Positions 1 to 8,632 of a stretch of 42,755 nucleotides of DNA are shown here, in pieces. Under the pieces are notes generated by a model. The model ran no database searches and was not told the origin of the DNA. It saw only the letters and a list, made by a program, of their open reading frames with translations. Position 1 is the stretch's first letter; each line of letters opens with the position of its first letter. Origin of the DNA: Longimicrobiaceae bacterium (lineage in GTDB: Bacteria > Gemmatimonadota > Gemmatimonadetes > Longimicrobiales > Longimicrobiaceae); the NCBI GenBank assembly GCA_036375715.1, contig DASVBS010000007.1, forward strand, positions 1 through 42,755. Direction: 5' to 3'. The position numbers and the translations under genes are program-made.

Positions 1-140
1 AGATGGTGATGCCGGGGGACAACGTGCAGATGACGGTGGAGCTGATCACGCCGATCGCGATGGAGAAGGAGCTGCGCTTTGCGATTCGCGAGGGCGGCCG
101 GACGGTGGGCGCCGGGGTGGTGACGGAGATTCTGGAGTAG
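1..140 (+). CDS. tuf: Elongation factor Tu, C-terminal end (partial)
   Basis: The reading frame is open from the left edge to a TAG at 138-140. It encodes the last 45 residues of EF-Tu, including the conserved stretches [26 protein letters not shown] and [12 protein letters not shown]-Tu delivers aminoacyl-tRNA to the ribosome as a GTP complex. Only part of domain III is present, so the GTPase domain cannot be checked. Its position directly before rpsJ is the classical str-S10 junction. A heptamer inverted-repeat element begins 10 bases after its stop codon. Confidence 0.95.
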   Translation, partial: MVMPGDNVQMTVELITPIAMEKELRFAIREGGRTVGAGVVTEILE

Positions 141-149
141 AACGGAAAA

Positions 150-260
150 GGTTATCCGTTATCCGTTATCCGTCGGAACCGAGGGGCTGGCTCCAAGCCG
201 GCCGACCGTTCCGCACTGACAAACTGCTATCGGATAACGGATGACGGATATCGGATAACC
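150..260. repeat. Heptamer inverted-repeat element 1 (TTATCCG type)
   Basis: The left arm (152-172) is three tandem TTATCCG units. The right arm (about 228-260) is four degenerate units of the complementary heptamer. The core between them contains CGGAAC (174-179) and its complement GTTCCG (208-213), so the pairing continues past the heptamers. The element fills most of the tuf-rpsJ gap and starts 10 bases after the tuf stop. It encodes no plausible protein. Transcribed, it would fold into a long hairpin. Confidence 0.9.
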
Positions 261-296
261 ATAATCCGCCACCACTGATATACAGGCATCTGACAA

Positions 297-605
297 ATGG
301 CCGGCAAGATTCGCATTCGACTGAAGAGCTTCGATCACGCGGTGATCGATCAGACCACCTCCGACATCGTGCGCACGGCGCAAAAGACGGGGGCGCGGGT
401 GAGCGGGCCCATCCCGCTTCCCACCCGGATTCAGCGCTGGACGGTGCTCCGCTCGCCGCACATCGACAAGAAGAGCCGCGAGCAGTTCGAGCTCAAGACG
501 CACAAGCGGGTGATCGACATTCTCGACTCACGCCCGCAGACGATCGACGCGTTGACCAAGCTGGATCTTCCGGCCGGTGTCGACGTGGAGATCAAGGTCG
601 ACTGA
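297..605 (+). CDS. rpsJ: 30S ribosomal protein S10
   Basis: This is a 102-residue protein of normal S10 length with the family signatures [23 protein letters not shown] and [14 protein letters not shown]10 is a 30S head protein and in other bacteria also acts as NusE in antitermination. The ATG at 297 lies 36 bases after the upstream repeat element, and only a weak purine stretch precedes it. It is the first gene of the S10 segment, followed 10 bases later by rplC. Confidence 0.98.
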   Translation: MAGKIRIRLKSFDHAVIDQTTSDIVRTAQKTGARVSGPIPLPTRIQRWTVLRSPHIDKKSREQFELKTHKRVIDILDSRPQTIDALTKLDLPAGVDVEIKVD

Positions 606-615
606 GGGGGGCGTC

Positions 616-1242
616 ATGGCGGGAATCATCGGGAAGAAGCTGGGCATGACCCAGATCTTCGAAGAATCGGGCGCCGTGGTGCCGGTCACGGTCGTACAGG
701 CCGGACCGTGCCCCGTCGTCCAGGTCCGCACCCGCGAAAAGGAGGGCTACGAGGCCGTCCAGCTCGGGTTCGGAGAGAAGAAGAGCAAGCGGGCGACCCG
801 CGCGGAGCAGGGGCACGCCGCCAAGGCGGGGCTCGCCGCCGCGCCCGAGGTGCTGCGGGAGTTCGGCCTGGCCGAGGGGGAGACCCCGCCCAATGTGGGG
901 GACCAGATCACCGTCGAGCTGTTCGAGGTGGGCAGCCGGGTCAAGGTGACCGGCACCACCAAGGGGCGGGGCTTCCAGGGCGTGGTCAAGCGCCACGGCT
1001 TCGGCGGCGGGCGCGCCTCGCACGGCGCCACCCGGATCCATCGGGCTCCGGGATCGATCGGCGCGGGCACCAACCCCTCGCGGGTTATCAAGGGGAAGCG
1101 GCTGCCGGGCCACATGGGCGACGTGCAGCAGACGGTCCGTAATATCCGTGTTGCCAAAGTGGATCCCGAGCGCAACCTGATCTACCTGCGCGGTGCGGTT
1201 CCCGGCCCGGTGAACGGCGTCGTGTTCATCACCAAGCAGTGA
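616..1242 (+). CDS. rplC: 50S ribosomal protein L3
   Basis: The protein has 208 residues and begins [15 protein letters not shown], the standard L3 N-terminus. The frame is open further upstream to 577, but that would overlap rpsJ and add a non-family peptide. The ATG at 616 has a GAGGGGGG ribosome-binding stretch just before it. The glycine-rich loop around [16 protein letters not shown] and [22 protein letters not shown] is the conserved part that reaches toward the peptidyl transferase centre. It is an early assembly protein of the 50S subunit. Confidence 0.98.
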   Translation: MAGIIGKKLGMTQIFEESGAVVPVTVVQAGPCPVVQVRTREKEGYEAVQLGFGEKKSKRATRAEQGHAAKAGLAAAPEVLREFGLAEGETPPNVGDQITVELFEVGSRVKVTGTTKGRGFQGVVKRHGFGGGRASHGATRIHRAPGSIGAGTNPSRVIKGKRLPGHMGDVQQTVRNIRVAKVDPERNLIYLRGAVPGPVNGVVFITKQ

Positions 1243-1253
1243 GGGCTCACGAG

Positions 1254-1883
1254 ATGCTTACCGCACGGTATTTCAGCGCCTCGGGAGAGCCGGGGGAAGC
1301 TCGAGAACTGCCGGAAGACCTGTTCGACGGGGTCGTGAACGAGGCGGTGCTGCACCAGGTGATCAAGGCGCACCTGGCGAACAAGCGGCAGGGAACCGCC
1401 TCCACGAAGACCCGTGCCCAGGTCTCGGGTGGCAACAACAAGGTCTGGCGGCAGAAGGGAACCGGTCGCGCCCGCCAGGGCTCGATCCGCGCCCCGCACT
1501 GGCGCGGGGGCGGCGTCGTCTTCGGTCCGTCGCCGCGCGACTATCACCAGGATGTGCCGCGCAAGGTGAAGGCGCTCGCCCGTCGCTCCGCGCTGAACGC
1601 GAAGGCGCTGCGGGAGGAGATCGCCGTGATAGAGGGCTTCGACGTGGACGCCCCGAGGACCAAGGCGGTCGTCGGGCTGCTGAAGAAGATCGGGTCCGCG
1701 GACAAGAAGGTCCTGATCCTCACCTCGGGGCTCAATCCGAATCTGTACCTGTCCGCCCGCAACCTGCCCGGCGTGTCGGTGCTCCCCTTCGCGGAGGCGA
1801 GCGCGTACGACCTGATGAACGCGGGCGAGTTGCTCATCGAGGAGGCCGCTCTGACCCCCGCCACGGAGGTGGCGAATGCGTAG
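1254..1883 (+). CDS. rplD: 50S ribosomal protein L4
   Basis: The protein has 209 residues from the ATG at 1254, with the L4 hallmarks [21 protein letters not shown] and [21 protein letters not shown]. These form the extended loop lining the exit tunnel. A GTG at 1239 overlapping the rplC stop is possible, but the ATG has a GAGGGC stretch at suitable spacing and a more natural N-terminus. In Escherichia coli L4 also represses the S10 operon; nothing here shows whether that holds. The 3' end overlaps rplW by 8 bases, so translation is probably coupled. Confidence 0.97.
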   Translation: MLTARYFSASGEPGEARELPEDLFDGVVNEAVLHQVIKAHLANKRQGTASTKTRAQVSGGNNKVWRQKGTGRARQGSIRAPHWRGGGVVFGPSPRDYHQDVPRKVKALARRSALNAKALREEIAVIEGFDVDAPRTKAVVGLLKKIGSADKKVLILTSGLNPNLYLSARNLPGVSVLPFAEASAYDLMNAGELLIEEAALTPATEVANA

Positions 1884-2166
1884 TCTGTACGACGTGATCG
1901 TGCGCCCGATCGTCACCGAGAAGTCGACCGAGCTACTCGATCGGACCGGCAAGTACTCCTTCGTCGTGGCGAAGGAGGCGAACAAGGTGGAGATCGCGCG
2001 CGCGGTCGAGAAGCTGTTCAACGTGCGCGTTCGCGACGTCCGCACCATGCAGTATCGCGGCAAGGAGCGTCGGGTCGGCCGGACCATCGGACGGCGCGCC
2101 GCCTGGAAGAAGGCGGTGGTGACGCTGCGCGAGGGCGATACAATCGAGATCTTCGAGGGGGTCTGA
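1876..2166 (+). CDS. rplW: 50S ribosomal protein L23
   Basis: A 96-residue L23, starting inside the end of rplD. The conserved [22 protein letters not shown] and [18 protein letters not shown] segments are clear. L23 sits at the tunnel exit and is the docking site for trigger factor and the signal recognition particle. Length is normal. It is followed 3 bases later by rplB. Confidence 0.97.
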   Translation: MRSLYDVIVRPIVTEKSTELLDRTGKYSFVVAKEANKVEIARAVEKLFNVRVRDVRTMQYRGKERRVGRTIGRRAAWKKAVVTLREGDTIEIFEGV

Positions 2167-2169
2167 GCC

Positions 2170-3009
2170 ATGCCCGTCAAGCAGTTCAAGCCGGTGACGG
2201 CCGGGACGCGCTTCCGCGCCACCAACGACTTCAGTGAGATCACCCGCAAGGGGCCTGAGAAGTCGCTGACCGAGGCGCTGCCGAAGAGCGGCGGCCGCAA
2301 CCACCACGGCCACATCACGTCGCGGCGCCGTGGCGGCGGCCAGAAGCGTAAGTACCGCATCATCGACTTCAAGCGGAACAAGTTCGGGGTTCCCGCGCGG
2401 GTCGTGGCGATCGAGTACGATCCGAATCGCAGCGCGCACATCGCCCTGGTCGAGTACCAGGACGGTGAGCGTCGCTACATCCTGCACCCCGTGGGTCTCT
2501 CCGTCGGCGACACGGTGCAGTCCGGTCCCGGTACGGACATCCGGCTGGGGAATGCCGTTCCGCTCGCCGAGATCCCGCTGGGCACCACGGTGCACAACAT
2601 CGAGCTCCGCCCGGGCAAGGGCGGTCAGCTGGCGCGTTCGGCCGGTTCGGGTGTGCAGGTGGTGGCGAAGGAGGGCGATCTCGTCACCCTGCGCCTGCCC
2701 TCGAGCGAGATGCGGCTCGTCCGTCGCGAGTGCCTGGCGACCATCGGCCAGGTGGGCAACGTCGACCACAGCCAGCAGTCGATCGGCAAGGCCGGCGCGA
2801 ACCGCTGGCGCGGCCGTCGGCCCAGGGTCCGCGGCGTGGCCATGAACCCGGTCGATCACCCGCTGGGCGGTGGTGAGGGCAAGTCCTCCGGCGGTCGGCA
2901 CCCGGTCTCCCCCTGGGGCAAGGCCGAGGGCGTCAAGACCCGCCGCCGGAAGAAGAACACGAACCGCTTCATCGTGCGCGGCCGGAAGCGCGGGAAGGCA
3001 ACGCAGTAG
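2170..3009 (+). CDS. rplB: 50S ribosomal protein L2
   Basis: A 279-residue L2 with the signatures [27 protein letters not shown] near the N-terminus and [30 protein letters not shown] near the C-terminus. The latter contains the conserved histidine region (VDHP) implicated in 23S rRNA and peptidyl transferase centre contacts. Length matches the family. It is the last gene before an intergenic region of about 255 bases that carries a heptamer repeat element and then a candidate promoter for rpsS. Confidence 0.98.
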   Translation: MPVKQFKPVTAGTRFRATNDFSEITRKGPEKSLTEALPKSGGRNHHGHITSRRRGGGQKRKYRIIDFKRNKFGVPARVVAIEYDPNRSAHIALVEYQDGERRYILHPVGLSVGDTVQSGPGTDIRLGNAVPLAEIPLGTTVHNIELRPGKGGQLARSAGSGVQVVAKEGDLVTLRLPSSEMRLVRRECLATIGQVGNVDHSQQSIGKAGANRWRGRRPRVRGVAMNPVDHPLGGGEGKSSGGRHPVSPWGKAEGVKTRRRKKNTNRFIVRGRKRGKATQ

Positions 3010-3012
3010 GGA

Positions 3013-3128
3013 GGTTATCCGTTATCCGTCGGGACTCGCGACTGGCATTTAGTCTGGCCCACTACGCGCGAAGCCAGACCAGCAACGGATAACGGATAAC
3101 GTACAACGGATAACGTACCACGGATAAC
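3013..3128. repeat. Heptamer inverted-repeat element 2 (TTATCCG type)
   Basis: The left arm begins 4 bases after the rplB stop (two TTATCCG units, 3015-3028). The right arm (3084-3128) holds several complementary CGGATAA units, with short GTACAA and GTACCA interruptions. The core contains GTCGGGACTCG next to the left arm and AGTCTGGC / GCCAGACC complementary words. It carries no coding signal. Confidence 0.9.
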
Positions 3129-3140
3129 CCTGTGCGGGGC

Positions 3141-3168
3141 TTTCAAACCGCTCCCAATCAGTTATATT
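3141..3168 (+). promoter_or_regulatory. Candidate sigma-70-like promoter for rpsS
   Basis: TTTCAA at 3141-3146 and TATATT at 3163-3168 are separated by 16 bases. The -10 match is good and the -35 match is weak. It lies just downstream of repeat element 2 and about 100 bases before rpsS, in a local AT-richer patch of an otherwise GC-rich region. This would give the genes from rpsS onward their own transcription start. The function is inferred from position and motif only. Confidence 0.45.
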
Positions 3169-3194
3169 GGAAGGCTGCGGCAAAACGGCGTCGC

Positions 3195-3244
3195 GTCCAC
3201 CACTGATGAATCAAGTGGACCTTGTTTCCGGCGTTGGCCGGGAA
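3195..3244 (+). promoter_or_regulatory. Two consecutive hairpins in the rpsS leader
   Basis: GTCCAC (3195-3200) pairs with GTGGAC (3215-3220). Next to it, TTTCCGGC pairs with GCCGGGAAA across 3224-3244 with one bulge. The pair lies between the candidate promoter and the rpsS start at 3265, where a ribosomal-protein leader regulator would sit. No known autoregulatory leader class was recognised. Confidence 0.35.
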
Positions 3245-3264
3245 ACAGCTAAGAGCGAGAGAGC

Positions 3265-3552
3265 ATGCCGAGGAGTCTGAAGAAGGGGCCGTTCGTCGAG
3301 GAGAGTCTCCTCAAGAAGATCACGGCCATGAACGAGCGCGGGGAGAAGCGGGTCGTGAAGACCTGGTCGCGCGCGTCGACGATCATCCCGGAGTTCGTCG
3401 GGCACACGCTCGCGGTGCACAACGGGAACAAGTTCATCCCCGTGTACCTCACCGAGAACATGGTCGGGCACAAGCTCGGCGAGTTCGCCCCGACGCGGAT
3501 GTTCCGCGGTCACGGTGGCAAGCTCGTCGATCGGCGTGCCAAGGCCCGCTAG
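3265..3552 (+). CDS. rpsS: 30S ribosomal protein S19
   Basis: A 95-residue S19 beginning [19 protein letters not shown], with [20 protein letters not shown] and [11 protein letters not shown], all diagnostic. S19 is in the 30S head near the A site. The start has an upstream GAGCGAGAGAG purine stretch. It is separated from rplB by a repeat element, a candidate promoter and two hairpins, so it may head its own transcript. Confidence 0.98.
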   Translation: MPRSLKKGPFVEESLLKKITAMNERGEKRVVKTWSRASTIIPEFVGHTLAVHNGNKFIPVYLTENMVGHKLGEFAPTRMFRGHGGKLVDRRAKAR

Positions 3553-3575
3553 CACGAGCTCAAGGAGAAGCGACG

Positions 3576-3926
3576 ATGGAAGCTCGCGCGATCGCGAAGA
3601 ATGTGGGGATGTCCCCGCGCAAGCTGCGGCTGGTGATCGACCTGATCCGTGGCCGTAACGTGAACGATGCGTATTCGATCCTGAAGTTCTCGAAGAAGGC
3701 CGCCACGGAACCGATCGACAAGGTCCTCCGCTCCGCGGTCGCGAATGCCCAGCAGAAGGCGGACGCCGCGGGCAGCTTCCTGGATGCGGATGAGTTGTAC
3801 GTTCGCGAGGCGTATGTCAACGAGGGTCCGCGCCTGAGGCGCTTCCGGGCCGCGGCCATGGGCCGCGCCGCCCCGCGTATCAAGCGGACCAGTCAAGTCA
3901 CGATCGTCGTCGACCGCAAGGAGTAG
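3576..3926 (+). CDS. rplV: 50S ribosomal protein L22
   Basis: A 116-residue protein from the ATG at 3576, preceded by AAGGAGAAG. It has the L22 signatures [24 protein letters not shown] and the C-terminal hairpin [29 protein letters not shown] that lines the exit tunnel. The frame is open upstream across rpsS, but that part is shadow sequence. It lies 23 bases after rpsS and 2 bases before rpsC. Confidence 0.97.
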   Translation: MEARAIAKNVGMSPRKLRLVIDLIRGRNVNDAYSILKFSKKAATEPIDKVLRSAVANAQQKADAAGSFLDADELYVREAYVNEGPRLRRFRAAAMGRAAPRIKRTSQVTIVVDRKE

Positions 3927-3928
3927 AC

Positions 3929-4588
3929 GTGGGACAGAAAACGCATCCCAGAGGGTTCCGTCTCGGCATCGTCAGCCCGTGGAAGTCGCGCTGGTATGCC
4001 GAGCGTGATTTCCCGCAGCTCCTGGTCGAGGACGAGAGGATCCGGAAGTACCTGCATCAGCGTCTCGGTCATGCCTCGCTCGCCGAGGTGGAGATCGAGC
4101 GCAAGCCGCAGAAGGTCATCGTCACCGTTCACACCGCCCGACCCGGCGTGGTGATCGGTAAGGGCGGCTCGGAGGTCGACAAGCTGCGCGACGAGCTCGG
4201 GCGGCTGACGCCCAACGAGGTCGCGATCAACGTCGAGGAAGTGAAGCGCCCTGAGATCGAGGCGCAGCTCATCGCCGACAGCATCGCGCACCAGCTCGTG
4301 CAGCGCGTCTCCTTCCGCCGGGCGATGAAGCGCGCGGTGCAGAACGCGATGCGGGCCGGCGCCGAGGGGATCAAGGTCCAGGTCTCCGGGCGACTGAACG
4401 GCGCCGAGATCGCCCGCACCGAGGGCTACAAGGAGGGCCGCATTCCGCTGCACACGCTGCGGGCCGACATCGATTATGCGCAGGCGACCGCTCGCACCAC
4501 CTACGGCACGATCGGCGTGAAAGTCTGGGTGTTCAAGGGCGAGGTCGTGGAGGACCGTCGCGGGCGCACCTACTCCAGCGACGCGTAG
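3929..4588 (+). CDS. rpsC: 30S ribosomal protein S3
   Basis: A 219-residue S3 starting with GTG, preceded by the purine run GCAAGGAG. The N-terminus [13 protein letters not shown] and the KH-domain loop [16 protein letters not shown] are clear, followed by the C-terminal domain with [31 protein letters not shown]3 lines the mRNA entry channel. The length is typical and there is no C-terminal extension. Confidence 0.98.
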   Translation: MGQKTHPRGFRLGIVSPWKSRWYAERDFPQLLVEDERIRKYLHQRLGHASLAEVEIERKPQKVIVTVHTARPGVVIGKGGSEVDKLRDELGRLTPNEVAINVEEVKRPEIEAQLIADSIAHQLVQRVSFRRAMKRAVQNAMRAGAEGIKVQVSGRLNGAEIARTEGYKEGRIPLHTLRADIDYAQATARTTYGTIGVKVWVFKGEVVEDRRGRTYSSDA

Positions 4589-4602
4589 GAGGGAGAACGA
4601 TC

Positions 4603-5031
4603 ATGCTGTCGCCGAAGCGAGTCAAATATCGCAAGCGGATGAAGGGCCGGATGCGCGGGAACGCCACCCGCGGCACCGAGGTGTCCTTCGGCGAATACGG
4701 GCTGCAGGCGCTGGATCGCGGCTGGATCTCCAACCGCTCCATCGAGGCCGCGCGAATCGCCATGACCCGCCACATCAAGCGTGGTGGGAAGGTCTGGATC
4801 CGCATCTTCCCGGACAAGCCGGTGACCAAGAAGCCGCTGGAGGTCCGGATGGGTAAGGGGAAGGGCAACCCGGAGGCCTGGGTGGCCGTCGTCAAGCCCG
4901 GGCGGATGATGTTCGAGCTGGAGGGTGTGCCGGAGCCGGTGGCGCGTCGTGCGCTGGAGCTGGCGGCCGCGAAGCTTCCGGTTCGCTGCCGCTTCGTGGT
5001 GCGTGAGCGCCCGCACGGAGGTGAGGCATGA
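4603..5031 (+). CDS. rplP: 50S ribosomal protein L16
   Basis: A 142-residue L16 with [19 protein letters not shown] and the conserved [23 protein letters not shown] segment. It binds 23S rRNA near the A and P sites. An AGGAGGGAGAA ribosome-binding site precedes the ATG. Its stop overlaps the rpmC start (ATGA at 5028-5031), indicating translational coupling. Confidence 0.98.
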   Translation: MLSPKRVKYRKRMKGRMRGNATRGTEVSFGEYGLQALDRGWISNRSIEAARIAMTRHIKRGGKVWIRIFPDKPVTKKPLEVRMGKGKGNPEAWVAVVKPGRMMFELEGVPEPVARRALELAAAKLPVRCRFVVRERPHGGEA

Positions 5032-5234
5032 AGGCGTCCGAGATCCGCGAGCTCACCACCGACGAGATCCTGGCCCGCATCGAGGGCTACCAGGAGGAGA
5101 TCTTCAAGCTGCGGTTCAGGTCCGCGACGCAGGAGATCGAGAACCCGATGCTGCTGCGGACGCTCCGCCGCGACATCGCCCGCTTGAAGACCGTGCTGGC
5201 CGAGCGCCAGCTCGAGGAGGAAGGTAGCCGCTGA
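5028..5234 (+). CDS. rpmC: 50S ribosomal protein L29
   Basis: A 68-residue helical protein, [30 protein letters not shown] followed by [22 protein letters not shown], matching L29 in length and the two-helix hairpin pattern. L29 sits near the exit tunnel beside L23. It overlaps rplP by 4 bases and rpsQ by 1 base (TGATG). Confidence 0.96.
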   Translation: MKASEIRELTTDEILARIEGYQEEIFKLRFRSATQEIENPMLLRTLRRDIARLKTVLAERQLEEEGSR

Positions 5235-5539
5235 TGAGCACGAACGAGAGCCAGGTGACCCCCGTCACCGACGAGAGCGCGGAGAACGAGCGCGGGCGCC
5301 GCAAGACCCGTATCGGCACCGTGGTTTCGGACAAGATGGACAAGACGGTGGTGGTGCTGGTCGAGCGCCGTTACGCTCATCCGCTCTACGGCAAGCAGGT
5401 GACCCGGTCGAAGAAGTACCACGCCCACGACGAGAACAACGAGTACCGCGTGGGCGACCGGGTGCGCATCACCGAGACGCGACCGCTGAGCAAGCTGAAG
5501 CGCTGGCGCGTGTCGGCGCTGATCGAGAGGGCGAAGTAA
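5234..5539 (+). CDS. rpsQ: 30S ribosomal protein S17 with acidic N-terminal extension
   Basis: The S17 core runs from about residue 22 ([32 protein letters not shown]), with [23 protein letters not shown] near the end. The protein has 101 residues, about 15-20 longer than usual. The extra N-terminal part ([19 protein letters not shown]) is acidic and looks disordered. The start is fixed by the TGATG overlap with rpmC; no internal ATG or GTG sits at the core boundary. S17 binds 16S rRNA in the 30S body. Confidence 0.96.
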   Translation: MSTNESQVTPVTDESAENERGRRKTRIGTVVSDKMDKTVVVLVERRYAHPLYGKQVTRSKKYHAHDENNEYRVGDRVRITETRPLSKLKRWRVSALIERAK

Positions 5540-5548
5540 GACGAAAAC

Positions 5549-5648
5549 GGGTTATCCGTTATCCGTTATCCGTAAGTCGGCGGGCCTTCGCGTGACGCGG
5601 AGGGTAGCGACAGACCAACGGGTAACGGATAACCGATAACGGATAACC
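5549..5648. repeat. Heptamer inverted-repeat element 3 (TTATCCG type)
   Basis: The left arm (5549-5573) has three exact TTATCCG units, starting 10 bases after the rpsQ stop. The right arm (5618-5648) has four complementary units, two of them degenerate. The core is about 45 bases. The element ends 15 bases before the rplN start, so it fills almost all of the rpsQ-rplN gap. Confidence 0.9.
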
Positions 5649-5663
5649 AAAGAGCAGACTCCA

Positions 5664-6032
5664 ATGATCCAGCAAGAATCCGTCGTCCGGATCGCGGACA
5701 ACAGCGGGGCCAAGAAGGCGCTCGTGATCCGCGTTCTGGGGGGCAGCAAGCGGCGCTACGCCCGTATCGGCGACATCGTGGTGGTCGCCATCAAGGACGC
5801 CCTGCCGGACGGCACGGTGAAGAAGGGAGACGTGGCCAAGGCGGTGATCGTGCGTACCACCAAGGAGGCACGCCGGCGTGATGGCTCGTACATCCGCTTT
5901 GACGAGAACGCCGCCGTGATCATCAACGACGCCGGGGAGCCGCGGGCGACGCGCATTTTCGGCCCGGTGGGCCGTGAGCTGCGCGAGAAGCGCTTCATGA
6001 AGATCGTTTCGCTGGCGCCGGAGGTGCTCTGA
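5664..6032 (+). CDS. rplN: 50S ribosomal protein L14
   Basis: A 122-residue L14 with [28 protein letters not shown], the signature for this family, and [24 protein letters not shown] at the end. L14 forms part of an intersubunit bridge. Length is exactly typical. It overlaps rplX by one base (TGATG). Confidence 0.98.
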   Translation: MIQQESVVRIADNSGAKKALVIRVLGGSKRRYARIGDIVVVAIKDALPDGTVKKGDVAKAVIVRTTKEARRRDGSYIRFDENAAVIINDAGEPRATRIFGPVGRELREKRFMKIVSLAPEVL

Positions 6033-6349
6033 TGGCCGGAATGCGACTCAAGAAGGGCGACCGGGTCAGGGTCGTTCGCGGCAACGAGCGCGGGAAGGAA
6101 GGGACCATCCTGCGCGTCGACCGCGAGAAGAACCGCGTCGTGGTGGAGGGGGTGAACCTGCGCAAGCGGCACATGAAGCCCTCGCAGCAGAACCCCGAGG
6201 GCGGAATCATCAGCTTCGAGGCGCCCCTGGCCGCCTCCAACGTGATGCTCATCGACCCCGCTTCGGGCGCGCCCACCCGCATCCGCATGCAGGTGAACAA
6301 GAGCGGAACCAAGGAGCGGGTGGCGGTGAAGTCGGGGCGGGTGATCTGA
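6032..6349 (+). CDS. rplX: 50S ribosomal protein L24
   Basis: A 105-residue L24 with the KOW motif KKGDRVRVVRGNERGKEGTILRVDREKNRVVVEGVN near the N-terminus, a nucleation protein of 50S assembly. It overlaps rplN by one base. A heptamer repeat element starts 15 bases after its stop. Confidence 0.97.
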   Translation: MAGMRLKKGDRVRVVRGNERGKEGTILRVDREKNRVVVEGVNLRKRHMKPSQQNPEGGIISFEAPLAASNVMLIDPASGAPTRIRMQVNKSGTKERVAVKSGRVI

Positions 6350-6363
6350 GGAACGGACAATTT

Positions 6364-6500
6364 GGTTATCAGTTATCCGTTATCGGTTATCCGTCCGGAC
6401 CAGTGACTCAATGCTTCCGCATTGACCGCAACATTCAGCGGCGACACTCGGGCATGCCCGCCGGTCCCGACTGATAACGGATGACGGACAACTGATAACC
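6364..6500. repeat. Heptamer inverted-repeat element 4 (mixed TTATCCG/TTATCAG)
   Basis: The left arm has four units in the order TTATCAG, TTATCCG, TTATCGG, TTATCCG (6366-6393). The right arm (6471-6500) is complementary and also includes a CTGATAA unit at each end, so the variant unit occurs in both arms. The core ends with CGGTCCCGACTGA (6462-6474), identical to 13 bases in element 8 (14476-14488). It lies between rplX and rplE. Confidence 0.9.
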
Positions 6501-6563
6501 TTCAAGCGTCACCGCCCTGTCGGGCATTCGGTCGCGGCAGGATACGGAGCGCAGGAGAGAGAC

Positions 6564-7163
6564 ATGGCAGCGGAGAATGGAGCGGGCAACGGCCGGGTGA
6601 AGCCGCGCCTGCAGAGGCATTACGAGGAGAACGTTCGGGCGAAGCTGCAGCAGCAGTTCGGCTACAAGTCCGTGATGCAGACGCCCCGCCTGGAGAAGGT
6701 GGTGGTGAACGTGGGAATCGGCGAGGCGGCCAAGAACGCCAAGCTGCTCGACTCGGTGGTCGAGGAGCTGGGGCTGATCACCGGCCAGCGCCCGACCGTC
6801 CGGCGGGCCAAGAAGGCGATCTCGAACTTCTCGCTGCGCCAGGGGATGCCGGTGGGCGTCGCGGTGACGCTGCGGCGCGAGCGGATGTGGGAGTTCGTCG
6901 ACCGCTTCATCAACATCGCGGTGCCGCGTATCCGCGACTTCCGCGGTCTGCCGTCCCGCTCGTTCGATGGGCGCGGGAACTACACGCTCGGGGTGAAGGA
7001 GCAGCTCATCTTCCCCGAGATCGATTACGACAAGGTGCAGAAGATTCACGGCATGGACATCACCTTCGTGACCACCGCCGTGAACGACGAGGAGGGGCTC
7101 GCGCTTCTCCGCGAGCTGGGGATGCCCTTCCGGGGCGAGACGCCCGTCCGGGTCTTCGCCTGA
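6564..7163 (+). CDS. rplE: 50S ribosomal protein L5
   Basis: A 199-residue L5, longer than the usual 178-180. About 12 extra N-terminal residues ([12 protein letters not shown]) precede the core, [41 protein letters not shown]. The C-terminal half has [28 protein letters not shown]5 contacts 5S rRNA and the P-site tRNA. An AGGAGAGAG ribosome-binding site precedes the ATG, supporting the longer start. Confidence 0.97.
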   Translation: MAAENGAGNGRVKPRLQRHYEENVRAKLQQQFGYKSVMQTPRLEKVVVNVGIGEAAKNAKLLDSVVEELGLITGQRPTVRRAKKAISNFSLRQGMPVGVAVTLRRERMWEFVDRFINIAVPRIRDFRGLPSRSFDGRGNYTLGVKEQLIFPEIDYDKVQKIHGMDITFVTTAVNDEEGLALLRELGMPFRGETPVRVFA

Positions 7164-7197
7164 TCGACCTGGATCCTGACACTCGAGCAAAAGCAAG

Positions 7198-7383
7198 ATG
7201 GCCCGTAAGTCCCTGATCGAGAAGGCGAACCGGAAGCCCAAGTTCGGCGTCCGCGCGTACAACCGCTGCAATCGCTGCGGCCGCCCGCGCGGCTATCTCC
7301 GGAAGTTCGGCCTCTGCCGCATCTGCTTCCGCGAGATGGCGCTGCGGGGGGAGATACCCGGGGTGCGCAAAGCGAGCTGGTGA
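7198..7383 (+). CDS. rpsN: 30S ribosomal protein S14, zinc-binding type
   Basis: A 61-residue short S14 (type Z). Cysteines C24, C27, C40 and C43 form the CxxC...CxxC zinc ribbon around [20 protein letters not shown]. This is the zinc-dependent form; the long cysteine-free form is not seen here. It lies 34 bases after rplE. A perfect hairpin and a repeat element follow its stop codon. Confidence 0.98.
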   Translation: MARKSLIEKANRKPKFGVRAYNRCNRCGRPRGYLRKFGLCRICFREMALRGEIPGVRKASW

Positions 7384-7384
7384 G

Positions 7385-7406
7385 CACGCGCACAGTTGTG
7401 CGCGTG
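7385..7406 (+). other. Perfect 9-bp hairpin after rpsN
   Basis: CACGCGCAC (7385-7393) and GTGCGCGTG (7398-7406) flank a 4-base loop, beginning one base after the rpsN stop codon. The last base joins directly onto the AATTACG heptamer array. There is no run of T after the stem, so it does not look like a classical intrinsic terminator. It could be a processing or RNase-stop hairpin. Confidence 0.6.
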
Positions 7407-7507
7407 AATTACGAATTACGAATGACGAATTATGGGTCCCATTGGCCGCTACTCGTCACTTCGGCAAGCAGAGATCGTAATTCGTAATTCATAATTCGTA
7501 ATTCGTA
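7407..7507. repeat. Heptamer inverted-repeat element 5 (AATTACG type)
   Basis: The left arm (7407-7434) is AATTACG, AATTACG, AATGACG, AATTATG. The right arm (7476-7507) is a run of CGTAATT-type units in the complementary orientation, with one CATAATT variant. The core has GGGTCCC (7434-7440), resembling the inner core of the TTATCCG elements. The heptamer itself is different from its neighbours in the same operon, yet both arms carry the same one. Confidence 0.9.
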
Positions 7508-7574
7508 GTTGTATTCCATCCACTTCCTACCAGTCCGGCTGCGCTGACGCCGGATACTATAGGAGAACGACCGC

Positions 7575-7967
7575 ATGGTGACGGATCCCATTGCGGACAT
7601 GCTCACCCGGGTGAGGAACGCGCAGAGCGCGCGGCACCGCCGGGTCGACATGCCCGTTTCGAAGCTGAAAGTCGAGATCGCTCGACTGCTCAAAGAGAAC
7701 CACTACATCCACGACTACAAGGTCCTGGACGGCGACCGGTTCCCGGTGCTTCGGCTGTATCTGAAGTACTACCAGGAGAAGCCGGTCATCCGGGAGCTGA
7801 AGCGCGTGTCCAAGCCGGGCCTGCGCAAGTACGTGGGGGTGAAAGAGATTCCGCGCGTCCGCAACGGGCTGGGTATGGCCATCCTGTCCACCTCCAAGGG
7901 GGTGATGACGGACCGGGAGGCGCGGGCGAACAAGGTGGGGGGCGAGCTCCTCGCCACGGTCTGGTAG
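7575..7967 (+). CDS. rpsH: 30S ribosomal protein S8
   Basis: A 130-residue S8 with [32 protein letters not shown] at the N-terminus and [35 protein letters not shown] at the C-terminus, the RNA-binding signature. In E. coli S8 is the translational repressor of the spc operon. An AGGAGAACGACC ribosome-binding site precedes the start. A -10-like TACTAT at 7555-7560 has no convincing -35. Confidence 0.98.
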   Translation: MVTDPIADMLTRVRNAQSARHRRVDMPVSKLKVEIARLLKENHYIHDYKVLDGDRFPVLRLYLKYYQEKPVIRELKRVSKPGLRKYVGVKEIPRVRNGLGMAILSTSKGVMTDREARANKVGGELLATVW

Positions 7968-7978
7968 GAGGAGCAGCC

Positions 7979-8518
7979 ATGTCGAGAATCGGTAAGCGGC
8001 CCATCCCCGTTCCGGCGGGCGTGGAGGTCACCATCGACGGTCAGACCGTGCGGGTGAAGGGCCCCAGGGGCGAGCTGCAGCGCACGCTGCATCGCGACAT
8101 CACCATCGAACGCGCCGACGGCGAGCTGCGGGTGACGCGTCCCAGCGACGCGCCGAATCACCGCGCGCTGCACGGCCTCAGCCGGACGCTGGTCGCCAAC
8201 ATGATCGAAGGGGTGACCACCGGCTTCAAGAAGACGCTCGAGATCGTCGGCGTCGGATACCGCGCGGAGAACAAGCCGTTCGGGCTCACGTTCCAGCTCG
8301 GCTATTCCCATCCGATCGACTACCGCGCGCCCGAGGGGATCACCCTGCGTGCGGTGTCGCCCACGGTGGTGGAGGTCGAGGGCGCGAACAAGGAAGTGGT
8401 CGGTCAGGTAGCGGCTGAGATCCGGTCGCTGCGCCCCCCCGAGCCGTACAAGGGGAAGGGCGTGAAGTATCAGGGCGAGGTGATCCGTCGGAAGGCCGGC
8501 AAGGCGGGCGGCAAGTAA
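7979..8518 (+). CDS. rplF: 50S ribosomal protein L6
   Basis: A 179-residue L6: [33 protein letters not shown] starts the first of two duplicated domains. The C-terminal signature [24 protein letters not shown] follows. L6 is near the GTPase-associated region. AGGAGGAG precedes the ATG. Normal length. Confidence 0.98.
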   Translation: MSRIGKRPIPVPAGVEVTIDGQTVRVKGPRGELQRTLHRDITIERADGELRVTRPSDAPNHRALHGLSRTLVANMIEGVTTGFKKTLEIVGVGYRAENKPFGLTFQLGYSHPIDYRAPEGITLRAVSPTVVEVEGANKEVVGQVAAEIRSLRPPEPYKGKGVKYQGEVIRRKAGKAGGK

Positions 8519-8539
8519 CGGCGGTCTGCGCGGCCGCCG
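8519..8539 (+). other. GC-rich hairpin in the rplF-rplR gap
   Basis: CGGCGG (8519-8524) can pair with CCGCCG (8534-8539) over a 9-base loop directly after the rplF stop. This 114-base gap is one of the few sizeable gaps in the superoperon without a heptamer repeat element. No T-run follows, so termination is not supported. Confidence 0.35.
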
Positions 8540-8632
8540 GTGCGGGTGGAGACCTGTCTCGCGCCCGTCCCGCGATGACCCGCAGCGCGACCCAACGGAT
8601 CATCGTAATAGTCAAACCACAGGATCGAACCA

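Noticed and set aside
7555-7560. TACTAT before rpsH as a promoter
   Set aside because: No -35 box or extended -10 was found; chance occurrence is likely.
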